This document shows positions 28,982-36,238 of a stretch of 64,000 bases of DNA, piece by piece (the stretch's first letter is position 1; the number at the start of each line of letters is the position of its first letter). Both the position numbers and the translations under genes were made by a program. The notes under the pieces were generated by a model, which ran no database searches, had not been told where the DNA came from, and worked only from the letters and a program-made list of their open reading frames with translations. The stretch spans positions 63,206 to 127,205 of the forward strand of contig NZ_LMDI01000045.1 in the NCBI RefSeq assembly GCF_001425785.1, written 5' to 3'. Origin of the DNA: Rhizobacter sp. Root1221. GTDB lineage: Bacteria > Pseudomonadota > Gammaproteobacteria > Burkholderiales > Burkholderiaceae_C.

Positions 28982-29373
28982 GCGACAAGGAGAAGTCGTT
29001 CGGCGGATGCGAGCTGGTTCCAGACGAGGCCCAGCAAGACGGAACGATCGGTCAGCACGACGACAACCACCGCCTGGCCATGCGACTGCATGCAGCGCAC
29101 GACCAGCCGCCCCTCGCTCGACTCGACCACGAGGCAGCGCGTGGCGCCGATGCCGGTTTCAACGCTGGCCGCGTCGCCGAGCGCCGCGATGGAACTCACC
29201 ATCGCGGAGAGCCGCACGCGATTGACGGGCCGGCTGCCGGCCTCCGCCAGGTCGAAGCCGTCGATCGTGGCCACGACAACGACACCGTGCCCCTCCAGGC
29301 CCGCCAGCACGGCATCGGCGACACGCTGGGCGTCGGCCAGCAACCGGGCATCATGCATCGTGTGGGAGCTCAT
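28978..29373 (-). CDS. Roadblock/LC7-like protein, 131 aa
   Basis: The start at 29373 overlaps the GTPase stop by 4 bp. The product has the alternation expected of a roadblock domain: helix 'DAQRVADAVLAGLEG', strand 'VVVVATIDGFDLAEAG', helix 'RVRLSAMVSSIAALGDAAS', and strands 'RCLVVESSEGRLVVRCM' and 'AVVVVVLTDRSVLLGLV'. The pattern 'GVVVVATIDGFDLA' with a Ser/Ala helix is close to MglB-like proteins. Direct translational coupling to the GTPase suggests the two products form a pair. Confidence 0.78.
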   Translation of the reverse strand: MSSHTMHDARLLADAQRVADAVLAGLEGHGVVVVATIDGFDLAEAGSRPVNRVRLSAMVSSIAALGDAASVETGIGATRCLVVESSEGRLVVRCMQSHGQAVVVVVLTDRSVLLGLVWNQLASAERLLLVA

Positions 29374-29897
29374 TCCCGGGCCTCCGCTTGTGCCAGCACC
29401 GTGTCCACCAGCATCAGCACGTCCTCGCGCCGGCGCACGTCGACGGGCAGCACCGGCAGCACGAGGCCGCGCGCGTCGAGCACGTCGGCGAAGTCGTCGA
29501 GCGTGGGAACAGGGCACTCCTGCACGCGGCCAACGCCGACGGCACAGTTCATGGTGGGCAACATGTCCTTGTACGCCTCGAGGTAAACGTTCAGGTCGGC
29601 CAGCGGATCCGGCCGGGAGTTGTCGATGAGGATCACGAGACCCAGGGCGTCGGTCGCCACGATGCGCCACATGAATTCGAACCGCTGCTGTCCGGGGGTC
29701 CCGAACAAGCGCACGCTGCACCCATCCCCGAGGTTGCACAGGCCGAAGTCCATGCCCACGGTGGTGAACTCTTTTCCAAGTGCGGCATCGGTGTTCCGCA
29801 CATCGGTCGTGACCGGTGGTGTGTCACTCAGTGCGGCGATGGCGGTGGTCTTGCCCGCACCCGGTGTGCCGGTGAAGACGATCTTGTGCTGTTTCAT
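29370..29897 (-). CDS. Small Ras-like GTPase (COG2229/MglA-like)
   Basis: A 175-residue single-domain P-loop protein: GTPGAGKTT at about 9-17, a switch I region with FTTVGMDFG (about 44-52), and LFGTPGQQRFEFMW (switch II, with GTPGQ in place of DxxGQ as in the COG2229 family). The expected NKxD position is degenerate (CAVGVGRVQE). It resembles CvnD-type GTPases of actinobacterial conservons and MglA. It starts directly at the TAA stop of the preceding gene and overlaps the following roadblock gene. It is likely to be a polarity or signalling switch; the output is unknown. Confidence 0.85.
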   Translation of the reverse strand: MKQHKIVFTGTPGAGKTTAIAALSDTPPVTTDVRNTDAALGKEFTTVGMDFGLCNLGDGCSVRLFGTPGQQRFEFMWRIVATDALGLVILIDNSRPDPLADLNVYLEAYKDMLPTMNCAVGVGRVQECPVPTLDDFADVLDARGLVLPVLPVDVRRREDVLMLVDTVLAQAEARE

Positions 29898-30764
29898 TTA
29901 TTTGGAAGCGTCCAGGCCAAGCCGGCGTCGCAGCTTGCCGAAGAGGCCGATCTCGGGCCGTTGCCCGGGGCACGGGGCGGCGGCCCGAGGCGGCGGTGAC
30001 GGCAGCGACACCGGTGCCGGCACGACCTTGACGTCGAGCAGCCCCTCGGTACCCAGTGCCACGAGGAAAGACTGGCAGTCCGCGATGCTCACATTGCTCA
30101 GGCGGGCCAGTTCGTCGAGCCCCACATGGCGCACTGACATGAAACCGGAGAGGCGCGCGTGGTATCGGTGGCCCAGCAGCAGGCGGCTCGGTGGCCAACG
30201 GCGCAATCGGTAGGCGCCACGCGACTCCAGCATGAATGATGTCGCTTGGACTGCCACGGCTGGCGCCTTCACCGCGACGGGTGCGGCGACCGCGATGGGC
30301 GCCGCCACGGCGGCCACCGCGACAAGTGCCGCCACGGCAACCGGTGCGCGCGGCGGAACCGGCGTGGGCGCCATCTTGACGGCCGGCCCCATGATCTTGC
30401 CCTCCGCGGCCGCGAGCGCGTTCATGAAGTCCTCGAACTGCAACGGCCGCGCCAGCGCGTTCCGCTTCGCGGGCGTGTTCTCCGAGGCATCGACCAGGCG
30501 CAGTGTCGCCACCGGCTCGTCCAGCAGACCCGGTATGGTGTCGGGCCCGTCGCCGCCGTGCAGCAGCACGTCGACATCGCCGCTCGACACCAGCGCCCAG
30601 TCGCATTCCAGGCGATCGCTGCCCACCCGCAGGAAGGCCGCGGCCTTCGTGCGTTCGGTGTCGGGCACGTTCTGGATCAGCAGCGTCAATTCGGGCCGGG
30701 CACTGTCCGGCAAGCGCGTTGCGGAGTTCAAAGGAAAGACCTTTGCGGTTGAAGAGAACGACAT
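29898..30764 (-). CDS. Uncharacterised protein of the roadblock/GTPase operon, winged-helix-like C-terminus
   Basis: ATG at 30764 has GGAG 8-9 bp upstream; an in-frame start at 30806 is less likely. The 288-residue product has an N-terminal alpha/beta domain (about 20-130, including WALVSSGDVDVLLHGGDG), then an Ala/Pro/Val linker (about 140-180, repeating PVAV/PIAV). A C-terminal helical domain (about 190-250) contains 'LDELARLSNVSIADCQSFLVAL', which resembles a winged helix-turn-helix. I recognise no named family. As the first gene of the unit, it may be the regulator or effector of the GTPase system. Confidence 0.6.
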   Translation of the reverse strand: MSFSSTAKVFPLNSATRLPDSARPELTLLIQNVPDTERTKAAAFLRVGSDRLECDWALVSSGDVDVLLHGGDGPDTIPGLLDEPVATLRLVDASENTPAKRNALARPLQFEDFMNALAAAEGKIMGPAVKMAPTPVPPRAPVAVAALVAVAAVAAPIAVAAPVAVKAPAVAVQATSFMLESRGAYRLRRWPPSRLLLGHRYHARLSGFMSVRHVGLDELARLSNVSIADCQSFLVALGTEGLLDVKVVPAPVSLPSPPPRAAAPCPGQRPEIGLFGKLRRRLGLDASK

Positions 30765-30872
30765 CGAAGGCACTCCGTGACAGATCGATTGAGGTACGCC
30801 TTTCATTGAGCCTGATGCTAGGCACTCGCACCCTGTCCGTCATGATGGTTCGATGATGAAAACTGATTCATC

Positions 30873-30911
30873 CGTTACGCATCCGTTACGCACACGTTAC
30901 CCGTTCGTTAC
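30873..30911. promoter_or_regulatory. Four CGTTAC repeats with exact 11-bp period
   Basis: CGTTAC occurs at 30873, 30884, 30895 and 30906, each exactly 11 bp apart; three copies extend to CGTTACG. The array lies between the divergent roadblock/GTPase operon and the PEP-CTERM gene. Eleven-bp direct repeats are the usual target of OmpR/PhoB-type response regulators and SARP-type activators. Which flanking gene is controlled is not clear. Confidence 0.65.
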
Positions 30912-31046
30912 GCGCTCATGAGGCACGCGCTGGAGCCGTTTCGGGAAGTCGCGCACGCCCACGCGCATCGCGCGTTGCCGCTGTTTCTGGTTGAAGAAGG
31001 CGCTCGCGCCGCCTACCGTGGTTCATCCCCGCGCAGGAGACCTGCC

Positions 31047-31733
31047 ATGCCCTTCCTTCACCTCCCATGGCGCACGGTGTTGCTGGCCGTCGCCAGCGCA
31101 TGCACGTGCTGGCCTGCCCAAGCCATCGTGCTGCGTGGCACATTCGCCGGCATCGCGTCGGCCGAACCCCTGCCGCTGAACTTTCCGCCGCCCCGCCCCA
31201 TCGACGACTACGACGGCGCAACCATCACCGGCAGCTTCGAGGTGAACGTGCCGGATCCGGAATTCCACCTGAGCGGCGACGACGGTTCATTCGCCTACTT
31301 CCTCAACGGGCACGGCGGGTTCCTGTCGATGACCTTCCGGGTGCTTGGTGAGCAGTTCGACGTCCACCGGGCTTCCCCGCCTCCCGGCTCGAGCGACTTT
31401 CCGAGCCTCATCCTGCTGGGCGGCGGTGGGGCGGGCACCCAGACCGCGCAGTTCCTGACCGATTTCCGGCCGCGCTTCGGCGGTGGCATCCTGACGCTGA
31501 CCGGCCCCACCGGCAGCCTGTTCACCGGCCTAGATGCGTCCACGCTGCACCTCGACCCGGACGCCCTGCCCAGCCTGCAGACGTACTTCGCCGATTCACG
31601 CGCCGGGATGACCATCAGCTTCGAGGCCACCTCGGTGACCTTCGACCTGGCCACCCCGGTGCCCGAGGCCCCCGCCGTGTGGATGGGCCTCGCCGGCTTG
31701 GCGCTGGTGGCCGCGGCGCGACGCCGCCGCTGA
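31047..31733 (+). CDS. PEP-CTERM sorting-domain protein
   Basis: ATG at 31047 has AGGAGA at 31035-31040; the frame extends upstream without support. The 228-residue product has a signal peptide (about 1-24, ending WPAQA) and a beta-rich secreted domain with 'ITGSFEVNVPDPEFHLSGDDG'. It ends with a VPEAP motif, a hydrophobic helix and the Arg cluster RRRR: a PEP-CTERM signal recognised by exosortase, associated with exopolysaccharide or biofilm matrix. No exosortase gene is nearby. It converges on and almost abuts the proline-rich gene at 31738. Confidence 0.85.
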   Translation: MPFLHLPWRTVLLAVASACTCWPAQAIVLRGTFAGIASAEPLPLNFPPPRPIDDYDGATITGSFEVNVPDPEFHLSGDDGSFAYFLNGHGGFLSMTFRVLGEQFDVHRASPPPGSSDFPSLILLGGGGAGTQTAQFLTDFRPRFGGGILTLTGPTGSLFTGLDASTLHLDPDALPSLQTYFADSRAGMTISFEATSVTFDLATPVPEAPAVWMGLAGLALVAAARRRR

Positions 31734-31737
31734 CCCC

Positions 31738-33267
31738 TCACCACTTGCAGTCGCCGTCCTTGCTCAGCGCTGACTGGGCAAGTGGTATCACGGCCAGCAC
31801 GCCCATGTCCGCGTGCGCCTTGCGGCAGTCCGGCTTGCCGGCCTTCTGGATGTCGTCGGCCAGCTTCGACTTGCGTTCGGGCGGCGGTGGCATCAGGTTC
31901 AGCGCCCCCCGCGAGCCCGGGTTCGACGGCAGGCCGTTGCCGCGCGCCGGATTCAGGTCAAGCTTCAGCGGTGGTGTGGTCATCACCGGGGCTGGCGATG
32001 GTGCCGCCGCCGGCCCGCCCGTAGGGCCGCCGCGCAGGTCGACACCTCCTGCCGCGGGGCCCCCGCTGGGCGCGGGCGCCCGCGATGGGGCGGGTGATGC
32101 CGGTGCCGGTGCCGGTGCCGGTGCCGATGCCGGTGTTGGCGCGGGCGCTGGCGTGGGTGCCGGTGGTGCCGGTGTGGGCGCAGGAGGCACCGGCGCAGCC
32201 GGTGGTGGTGCAGGCACCGGAGGCGGTGGCACCGGTGCAGGCGGTGGTGGTGCAGGCACCGGGGGCGGCGGCACAGGCACGGGCGGCGGTGGCGCAGGCA
32301 CCGGGGGCGGTGGCTCGGGCACGGGCGGTGGCGGCGCAGGCACCGGAGGCGGCGGCACGGGCACAGGCGGTGGCGGCGCAGGCACCGGTGGCGCAGGCAC
32401 CGGGGGCGGTGGCACGGGCACGGGCGGCGGTGGCGCAGGCACCGGGGGCGGCGGCACGGGCACGGGCGGCGGCGGCGCAGGCACCGGGGGCGGCGGCACG
32501 GGCACGGGCGGCGGTGGCGCAGGCACCGGGGGCGGCGGCACGGGCACGGGCGGCGGTGGCACTGGCACTGGCACTGGCACTGGCACTGGCACTGGCACTG
32601 GCACTGGCACTGGCACTGGCACTGGCACTGGCACTGGCACTGGTGCTGGTGCTGGTGCTGGTGCTGGTGCTGGCGGTGGCGGTGGCGGTGGCGGCGCAGG
32701 CACCGGAGGCGGCGGCACGGGCACCGGCTGCGACGCGGCAAACACCGGCGGCTGCGGTTCGCGGCGGGCGGGGTTCCGGTCCACGGGCGGGATGCGGGGC
32801 GCGGCCGGCAAGTCGCGGCGCGGCGGGAGGTGGATGACGTCCCGCGAGGTGGCGGGTCGCGGCGGCGGTGCCGCTTCCTCGAACGGCGCAGCGGGAACCG
32901 GGTCGTCTTCAGGCACCGGCTGGTCGGGCGGTGGCGGTGGGAGGGGTGGCGGGGGCGCGAGCGTCACCGTCAACGGGCCGAACACCGTGCCGGTACGACC
33001 CGGCGCGCGGGCGCCGTCACCGCTGGCACTGCCGAACCACACCACCACCAGCACGTGCAACAGCAGCGACAGTGCCGCGAACTTCGGCAGCGACGGCGGT
33101 TCGGCACCGGGCGCGGGCACGCCCGCCAGCACCGCCCTCACCCGCACGCCCTCCGGGCCGGGCTGGACGTGGCCCGGGCGAGGCGGCGATGGGGCGGGTG
33201 TCGGGTCATGTGGCGGTGGGGAATCGGTGCCCACTGTATCAACGACCGGTGTCCTTGCCTCTCCCAT
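31738..33267 (-). CDS. Membrane-anchored proline-rich repeat protein
   Basis: ATG at 33267 gives 509 residues; TTG at 33309 would add 14. The N-terminus is Pro-rich and cytoplasmic, followed by one membrane helix (about 65-80, FAALSLLLHVLVVVWFG). Then come about 330 residues of Pro-rich repeats (PVPAPPPP, PVPVPPPP and a pure PV run) and a compact C-terminal segment (about 455-509) with KPDCRK and DGDCKW, whose two Cys may pair. The layout recalls TonB (membrane helix plus Pro-rich spacer), but the C-terminal TonB fold is absent. The spacer could span the periplasm. The gene's start lies 101 bp from the divergent aldo/keto reductase start. Confidence 0.7.
   Translation of the reverse strand: MGEARTPVVDTVGTDSPPPHDPTPAPSPPRPGHVQPGPEGVRVRAVLAGVPAPGAEPPSLPKFAALSLLLHVLVVVWFGSASGDGARAPGRTGTVFGPLTVTLAPPPPLPPPPPDQPVPEDDPVPAAPFEEAAPPPRPATSRDVIHLPPRRDLPAAPRIPPVDRNPARREPQPPVFAASQPVPVPPPPVPAPPPPPPPPAPAPAPAPAPVPVPVPVPVPVPVPVPVPVPVPVPVPVPPPPVPVPPPPVPAPPPPVPVPPPPVPAPPPPVPVPPPPVPAPPPPVPVPPPPVPAPPVPAPPPPVPVPPPPVPAPPPPVPEPPPPVPAPPPPVPVPPPPVPAPPPPAPVPPPPVPAPPPAAPVPPAPTPAPPAPTPAPAPTPASAPAPAPAPASPAPSRAPAPSGGPAAGGVDLRGGPTGGPAAAPSPAPVMTTPPLKLDLNPARGNGLPSNPGSRGALNLMPPPPERKSKLADDIQKAGKPDCRKAHADMGVLAVIPLAQSALSKDGDCKW
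32161..32700. repeat. Minisatellite within the proline-rich gene
   Basis: On the plus strand the region is built from blocks of GCAGGCACCGGnGGCGGnGGCACGGGCACG-type units (mostly 3-bp-multiple lengths). About 13 uninterrupted copies of ACTGGC follow (32561-32638), then GGTGCT and GGCGGT hexamer runs. All units keep the reading frame, so copy-number change would lengthen or shorten the Pro-rich spacer. Confidence 0.9.
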
Positions 33268-33368
33268 GCCGGGTTTGGCATGGCGCCGTGCGGGAATGTC
33301 ATTGGGCAATCGGTGCCGAAGTTCGTACGATGCGGCTCCCGCGCCGTGAGCGCCCCTTGGAGAGCACC

Positions 33369-34352
33369 GTGGAATACCGTGAGTTGGGCCGCACCGGCTG
33401 GAAGATCTCGACCATCAGTTTCGGCGCATGGGCCATCGGCGGCACCTGGGGCCAGGTGGACGACACCGAGTCGATGGCGGCGCTCCACCGCGCGCTCGAC
33501 CTCGGCGTGAACTTCTTCGACACCGCGGATGTGTATGGCGACGGCCACAGCGAGCGGCTCATCGCCCGCCTGCGCCGCGAGCGCACCGAGCCGTTCTACG
33601 TGGCCACGAAGGCCGGCCGCCGGCTGTCGCCCCACGTGGCCGGTGGCTACAACCGCGACAACCTCACCGCCTTCGTCGAACGCAGCCTCGGCAACCTGGG
33701 TGTCGAGGCGCTGGACCTGTTGCAGCTGCACTGCCCACCCACCGAGGTGTTCTACACCCCCGAGGTGTTCGGCGTGCTCGACGACCTGGTGCAGGCCGGC
33801 AAGCTGCGGCACTACGGTGTGTCGGTCGAGAAGGTCGAGGAGGCGCTGAAGGCCATCGAGTACCCCGGGGTGCAGTCGGTGCAGATCATCTACAACATCT
33901 TCCGCCAGCGTCCGGCCGAACTGCTGTTCGAGCAGACGCTCAAACGCCGCGTGGGCATCCTCGCGCGCCTGCCGCTGTCGTCGGGCCTGCTGTCGGGGCG
34001 CATGACCCGCACCACGCAGTTCAGCGCCGACGACCACCGCCAGTTCAACCGCGACGGCGCTGCGTTCGACAAGGGCGAGACCTTCTCGGGCCTCGATTAC
34101 GAACGAGGCCTCGAGGCGGTGGAAGCACTGCGCCCGCTGGTGCCGGCGGGCATGTCGCTGCCGCAGTTCGCGTTGCGCTGGATCGCGATGAACCCGGCGG
34201 TGACCTGCGCCATTCCAGGCGGCCGACGGGCTTCGCAGGTGGAGGACAACCTTGCCGCGGCCGACCTCCCGCCACTGTCGCCGGCACAGATGGCCGGCGT
34301 CGAGGACATCTACCGCCGGTTCGCCAGGTCCGAGGTGCATCACCGCTGGTGA
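33369..34352 (+). CDS. Aldo/keto reductase
   Basis: A 327-residue NADPH-dependent reductase with the catalytic tetrad Asp and Tyr in NFFDTADVYGDGHSE (about 48-62), Lys in YVATKAGR and His in LLQLHCPP. The C-terminal cofactor loop reads CAIPGGRRASQVEDNL. GTG at 33369 has GGAGAG 7 bp upstream and is preferred over ATG at 33330, which lacks a ribosome site. It converges on the luciferase-like monooxygenase gene; a role in reducing an aldehyde made by that operon is possible but only inference. Confidence 0.88.
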   Translation: MEYRELGRTGWKISTISFGAWAIGGTWGQVDDTESMAALHRALDLGVNFFDTADVYGDGHSERLIARLRRERTEPFYVATKAGRRLSPHVAGGYNRDNLTAFVERSLGNLGVEALDLLQLHCPPTEVFYTPEVFGVLDDLVQAGKLRHYGVSVEKVEEALKAIEYPGVQSVQIIYNIFRQRPAELLFEQTLKRRVGILARLPLSSGLLSGRMTRTTQFSADDHRQFNRDGAAFDKGETFSGLDYERGLEAVEALRPLVPAGMSLPQFALRWIAMNPAVTCAIPGGRRASQVEDNLAAADLPPLSPAQMAGVEDIYRRFARSEVHHRW

Positions 34353-34378
34353 ATGGCCGCGCGCGTGCGGCGGCCTGT

Positions 34379-35452
34379 TCAGGCATGCCGGGTTTCTCCA
34401 CACCGGCTGACCCGTCGCCGCACGAGTTCGAGAGACTCCAGGCCTTTCAGCGCCGTCGCCGTCGGCACCCCGAAGTCGATCAGGCAGGCGAGTTCGTCGA
34501 TGTCCATGGCGCGGAAGCGCTCGACCGCCTGCACGGCCCTTTCCACGCTGCCGAAGAGTCCCAGCGATTTGAAGTAGCGTTCGACGCTCAGGTCGATGAC
34601 TTGCTGCCGCTGGGCTTCCGTCACCTCGCGGCCACCGGGGCGCGCCGGTGCGGTGTTGCCGGTGCTGAACAGGCTGAGCGAGCCGCGCACATACTCGCGC
34701 ATCGGCTCGCGGATCTCGTCCAGCACGCCTTCATCGTGCCCCACGAAGGTATGGACCATCAGGGTGACATGGCCCCGCGCCCCCACGGCCGGGCCGTGGG
34801 GCACGAATGCCTCGCGGTACTCGGCAATGTTCGCCGCGAGCACATCGGCCCCCTGCTTGACGAGATGCGTCAGCAAACCCGTCCCCATGCGGCCGGCGGC
34901 CCGGAACGTGTCCGCCGAGCCCGCGCTGGTCAGCCAGATGGGAAGCTCCGGCTGGACCGGCGGCGGATACACCCGCACGGGAACGTCTGCGCCACTGCCG
35001 TTGATTCGCTGCACCGTCTCGCCGCGCCACAGTCGACGCACCGTGTCGATCGTGGCCTCGGTGATGGCATGCCGTTCGGCGTAGTGATCCGGGCGCAGCA
35101 CGAAGTCATGTGGATGCCAGCCCGAACCGAACGACACGGCAGCCCGGCCATCGGAAAGGTTGTCGACCACCGACCACTCCTCCGCCAGGCGAAGCGGATC
35201 CTGCAGCGGCGCCACCACGCTGCCGGCCCGGATGCCGATGCGGCGCGTGACCGAAGCGATGGCCGCGCCGGTCACCGCCGGATTGGGGTAAAGCCCGCCG
35301 AATGGATGGAAATGCCGCTCGGGGGTCCAGACCGCGCTGAAGCCGTGTGCGTCGGCAAACCGGGCTGCCTCCATCAACAGCTGATAGCGGCCGCCCGTTT
35401 CGCCCCGCGGCAGGGTGCTGTCGTTCGCAAAGAAAAAGAGGCTCAATTCCAT
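34379..35452 (-). CDS. Luciferase-like monooxygenase of natural-product type (MupA/Atu3671-like)
   Basis: A 357-residue FMN-dependent monooxygenase of the bacterial luciferase superfamily. Visible family features are the N-terminal LSLFFFANDS, 'AARFADAHGFSAVWTPERHFHPFGGLYPNP' and 'SFGSGWHPHDFVL'. These resemble the subfamily usually embedded in PKS/NRPS lines, where it oxidises a carrier-bound chain. Here it stands alone as the last gene of the operon, 12 bp after the SDR stop. A hydroxylation or Baeyer-Villiger role on the acyl chain is inference. Confidence 0.85.
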   Translation of the reverse strand: MELSLFFFANDSTLPRGETGGRYQLLMEAARFADAHGFSAVWTPERHFHPFGGLYPNPAVTGAAIASVTRRIGIRAGSVVAPLQDPLRLAEEWSVVDNLSDGRAAVSFGSGWHPHDFVLRPDHYAERHAITEATIDTVRRLWRGETVQRINGSGADVPVRVYPPPVQPELPIWLTSAGSADTFRAAGRMGTGLLTHLVKQGADVLAANIAEYREAFVPHGPAVGARGHVTLMVHTFVGHDEGVLDEIREPMREYVRGSLSLFSTGNTAPARPGGREVTEAQRQQVIDLSVERYFKSLGLFGSVERAVQAVERFRAMDIDELACLIDFGVPTATALKGLESLELVRRRVSRCGETRHA

Positions 35453-35464
35453 GCATCGGTCTCG

Positions 35465-36238
35465 TCAGGAGGTGTGAATGAATCCGGAGTGGCCGGTCGG
35501 GCCGTCACCGTCGGGTTCGGTCGAACCCACGTACACGGTGTCACCGCTGACCGCATCCGGGTCGTGGGAAGCGCGCGCCACGGCACGGGCAAACTCCTCG
35601 ACGCTCAACAACGAGCCGAGGCGCGCCCGCCGCCGGGCGAAGAGTTCGGGGCGGGCCCGCTCCAGCAGGACGGCGGTCACCGTGCGTTCGATGACATCGC
35701 CGCTCACCACCACCAGACGGATGCCACGCGCGGCAAGTTCCGGCATGCGTTCACGCAAGGCGGTCTCGCCCGCACGCTTGGTGGCGGCGACCGCCTCATA
35801 CTCACCGACGGTGCGCCGCTGCCCGTGGAAATGCGCGTGATGGCTGGTCACGAAGACGATCCGCCCCCCCTGCGGCATCATCGGCAAGGCCGCATCGACC
35901 GCACGCAACTGTGCGTCCACGTTGAGGCGCATCGCGTAGTCGGCAGGCTTGTCGATTTCAAGGCCGCCGCTGGCATTCAGCACCAACACGTCCAGCTTGC
36001 CGAAGCGCCGCGCGACGTCGCCGAACAGGCGGTGCGTGTCCTGTGGCACGGTCAGGTCCGCCCGCACGACCAGGGCCTGCGCGCCCAACCGGGTGATGCC
36101 TTCGGCCACCTTCCCGGCCAGCGGCGCGCGCTGCCGGCAGTGGATGACCAGGCGGGCACCCAGGCCTGCCAGCAAGGTTGCCACGCGGGCACCCACGCCG
36201 CGGGACGAACCGGTCACCAGGACGACCTTGTCCTTCAT
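35465..36238 (-). CDS. Short-chain dehydrogenase in the fatty-acyl operon
   Basis: A 257-residue SDR with TGSSRGVGARVATLL (9-23), LNASGG in place of NNAG, and the catalytic Ser in VFVTSHHAHF. The Tyr/Lys pair reads YEAVAATK, with more residues between Tyr and Lys than the usual YxxxK. ATG at 36238 overlaps the upstream stop by one base (TGATG). It is one of the tightly coupled genes and probably carries out a redox step on the acyl product. Its activity should not be assumed, given the unusual motif. Confidence 0.8.
   Translation of the reverse strand: MKDKVVLVTGSSRGVGARVATLLAGLGARLVIHCRQRAPLAGKVAEGITRLGAQALVVRADLTVPQDTHRLFGDVARRFGKLDVLVLNASGGLEIDKPADYAMRLNVDAQLRAVDAALPMMPQGGRIVFVTSHHAHFHGQRRTVGEYEAVAATKRAGETALRERMPELAARGIRLVVVSGDVIERTVTAVLLERARPELFARRRARLGSLLSVEEFARAVARASHDPDAVSGDTVYVGSTEPDGDGPTGHSGFIHTS

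Noticed and set aside
32161-32700. CRISPR array or other repeat-spacer locus
   Set aside because: Repeats are short, GC-rich and in-frame with no unique spacers; it is a coding minisatellite.
31738-33267. Proline-rich protein as TonB
   Set aside because: It has a membrane helix and Pro-rich spacer, but its C-terminus lacks the TonB fold and the typical YP and late aromatic motifs.
34353-34378. Intrinsic terminator between the aldo/keto reductase and LLM genes
   Set aside because: A GGCCGC/GCGGCC hairpin exists but no T run follows in either direction.
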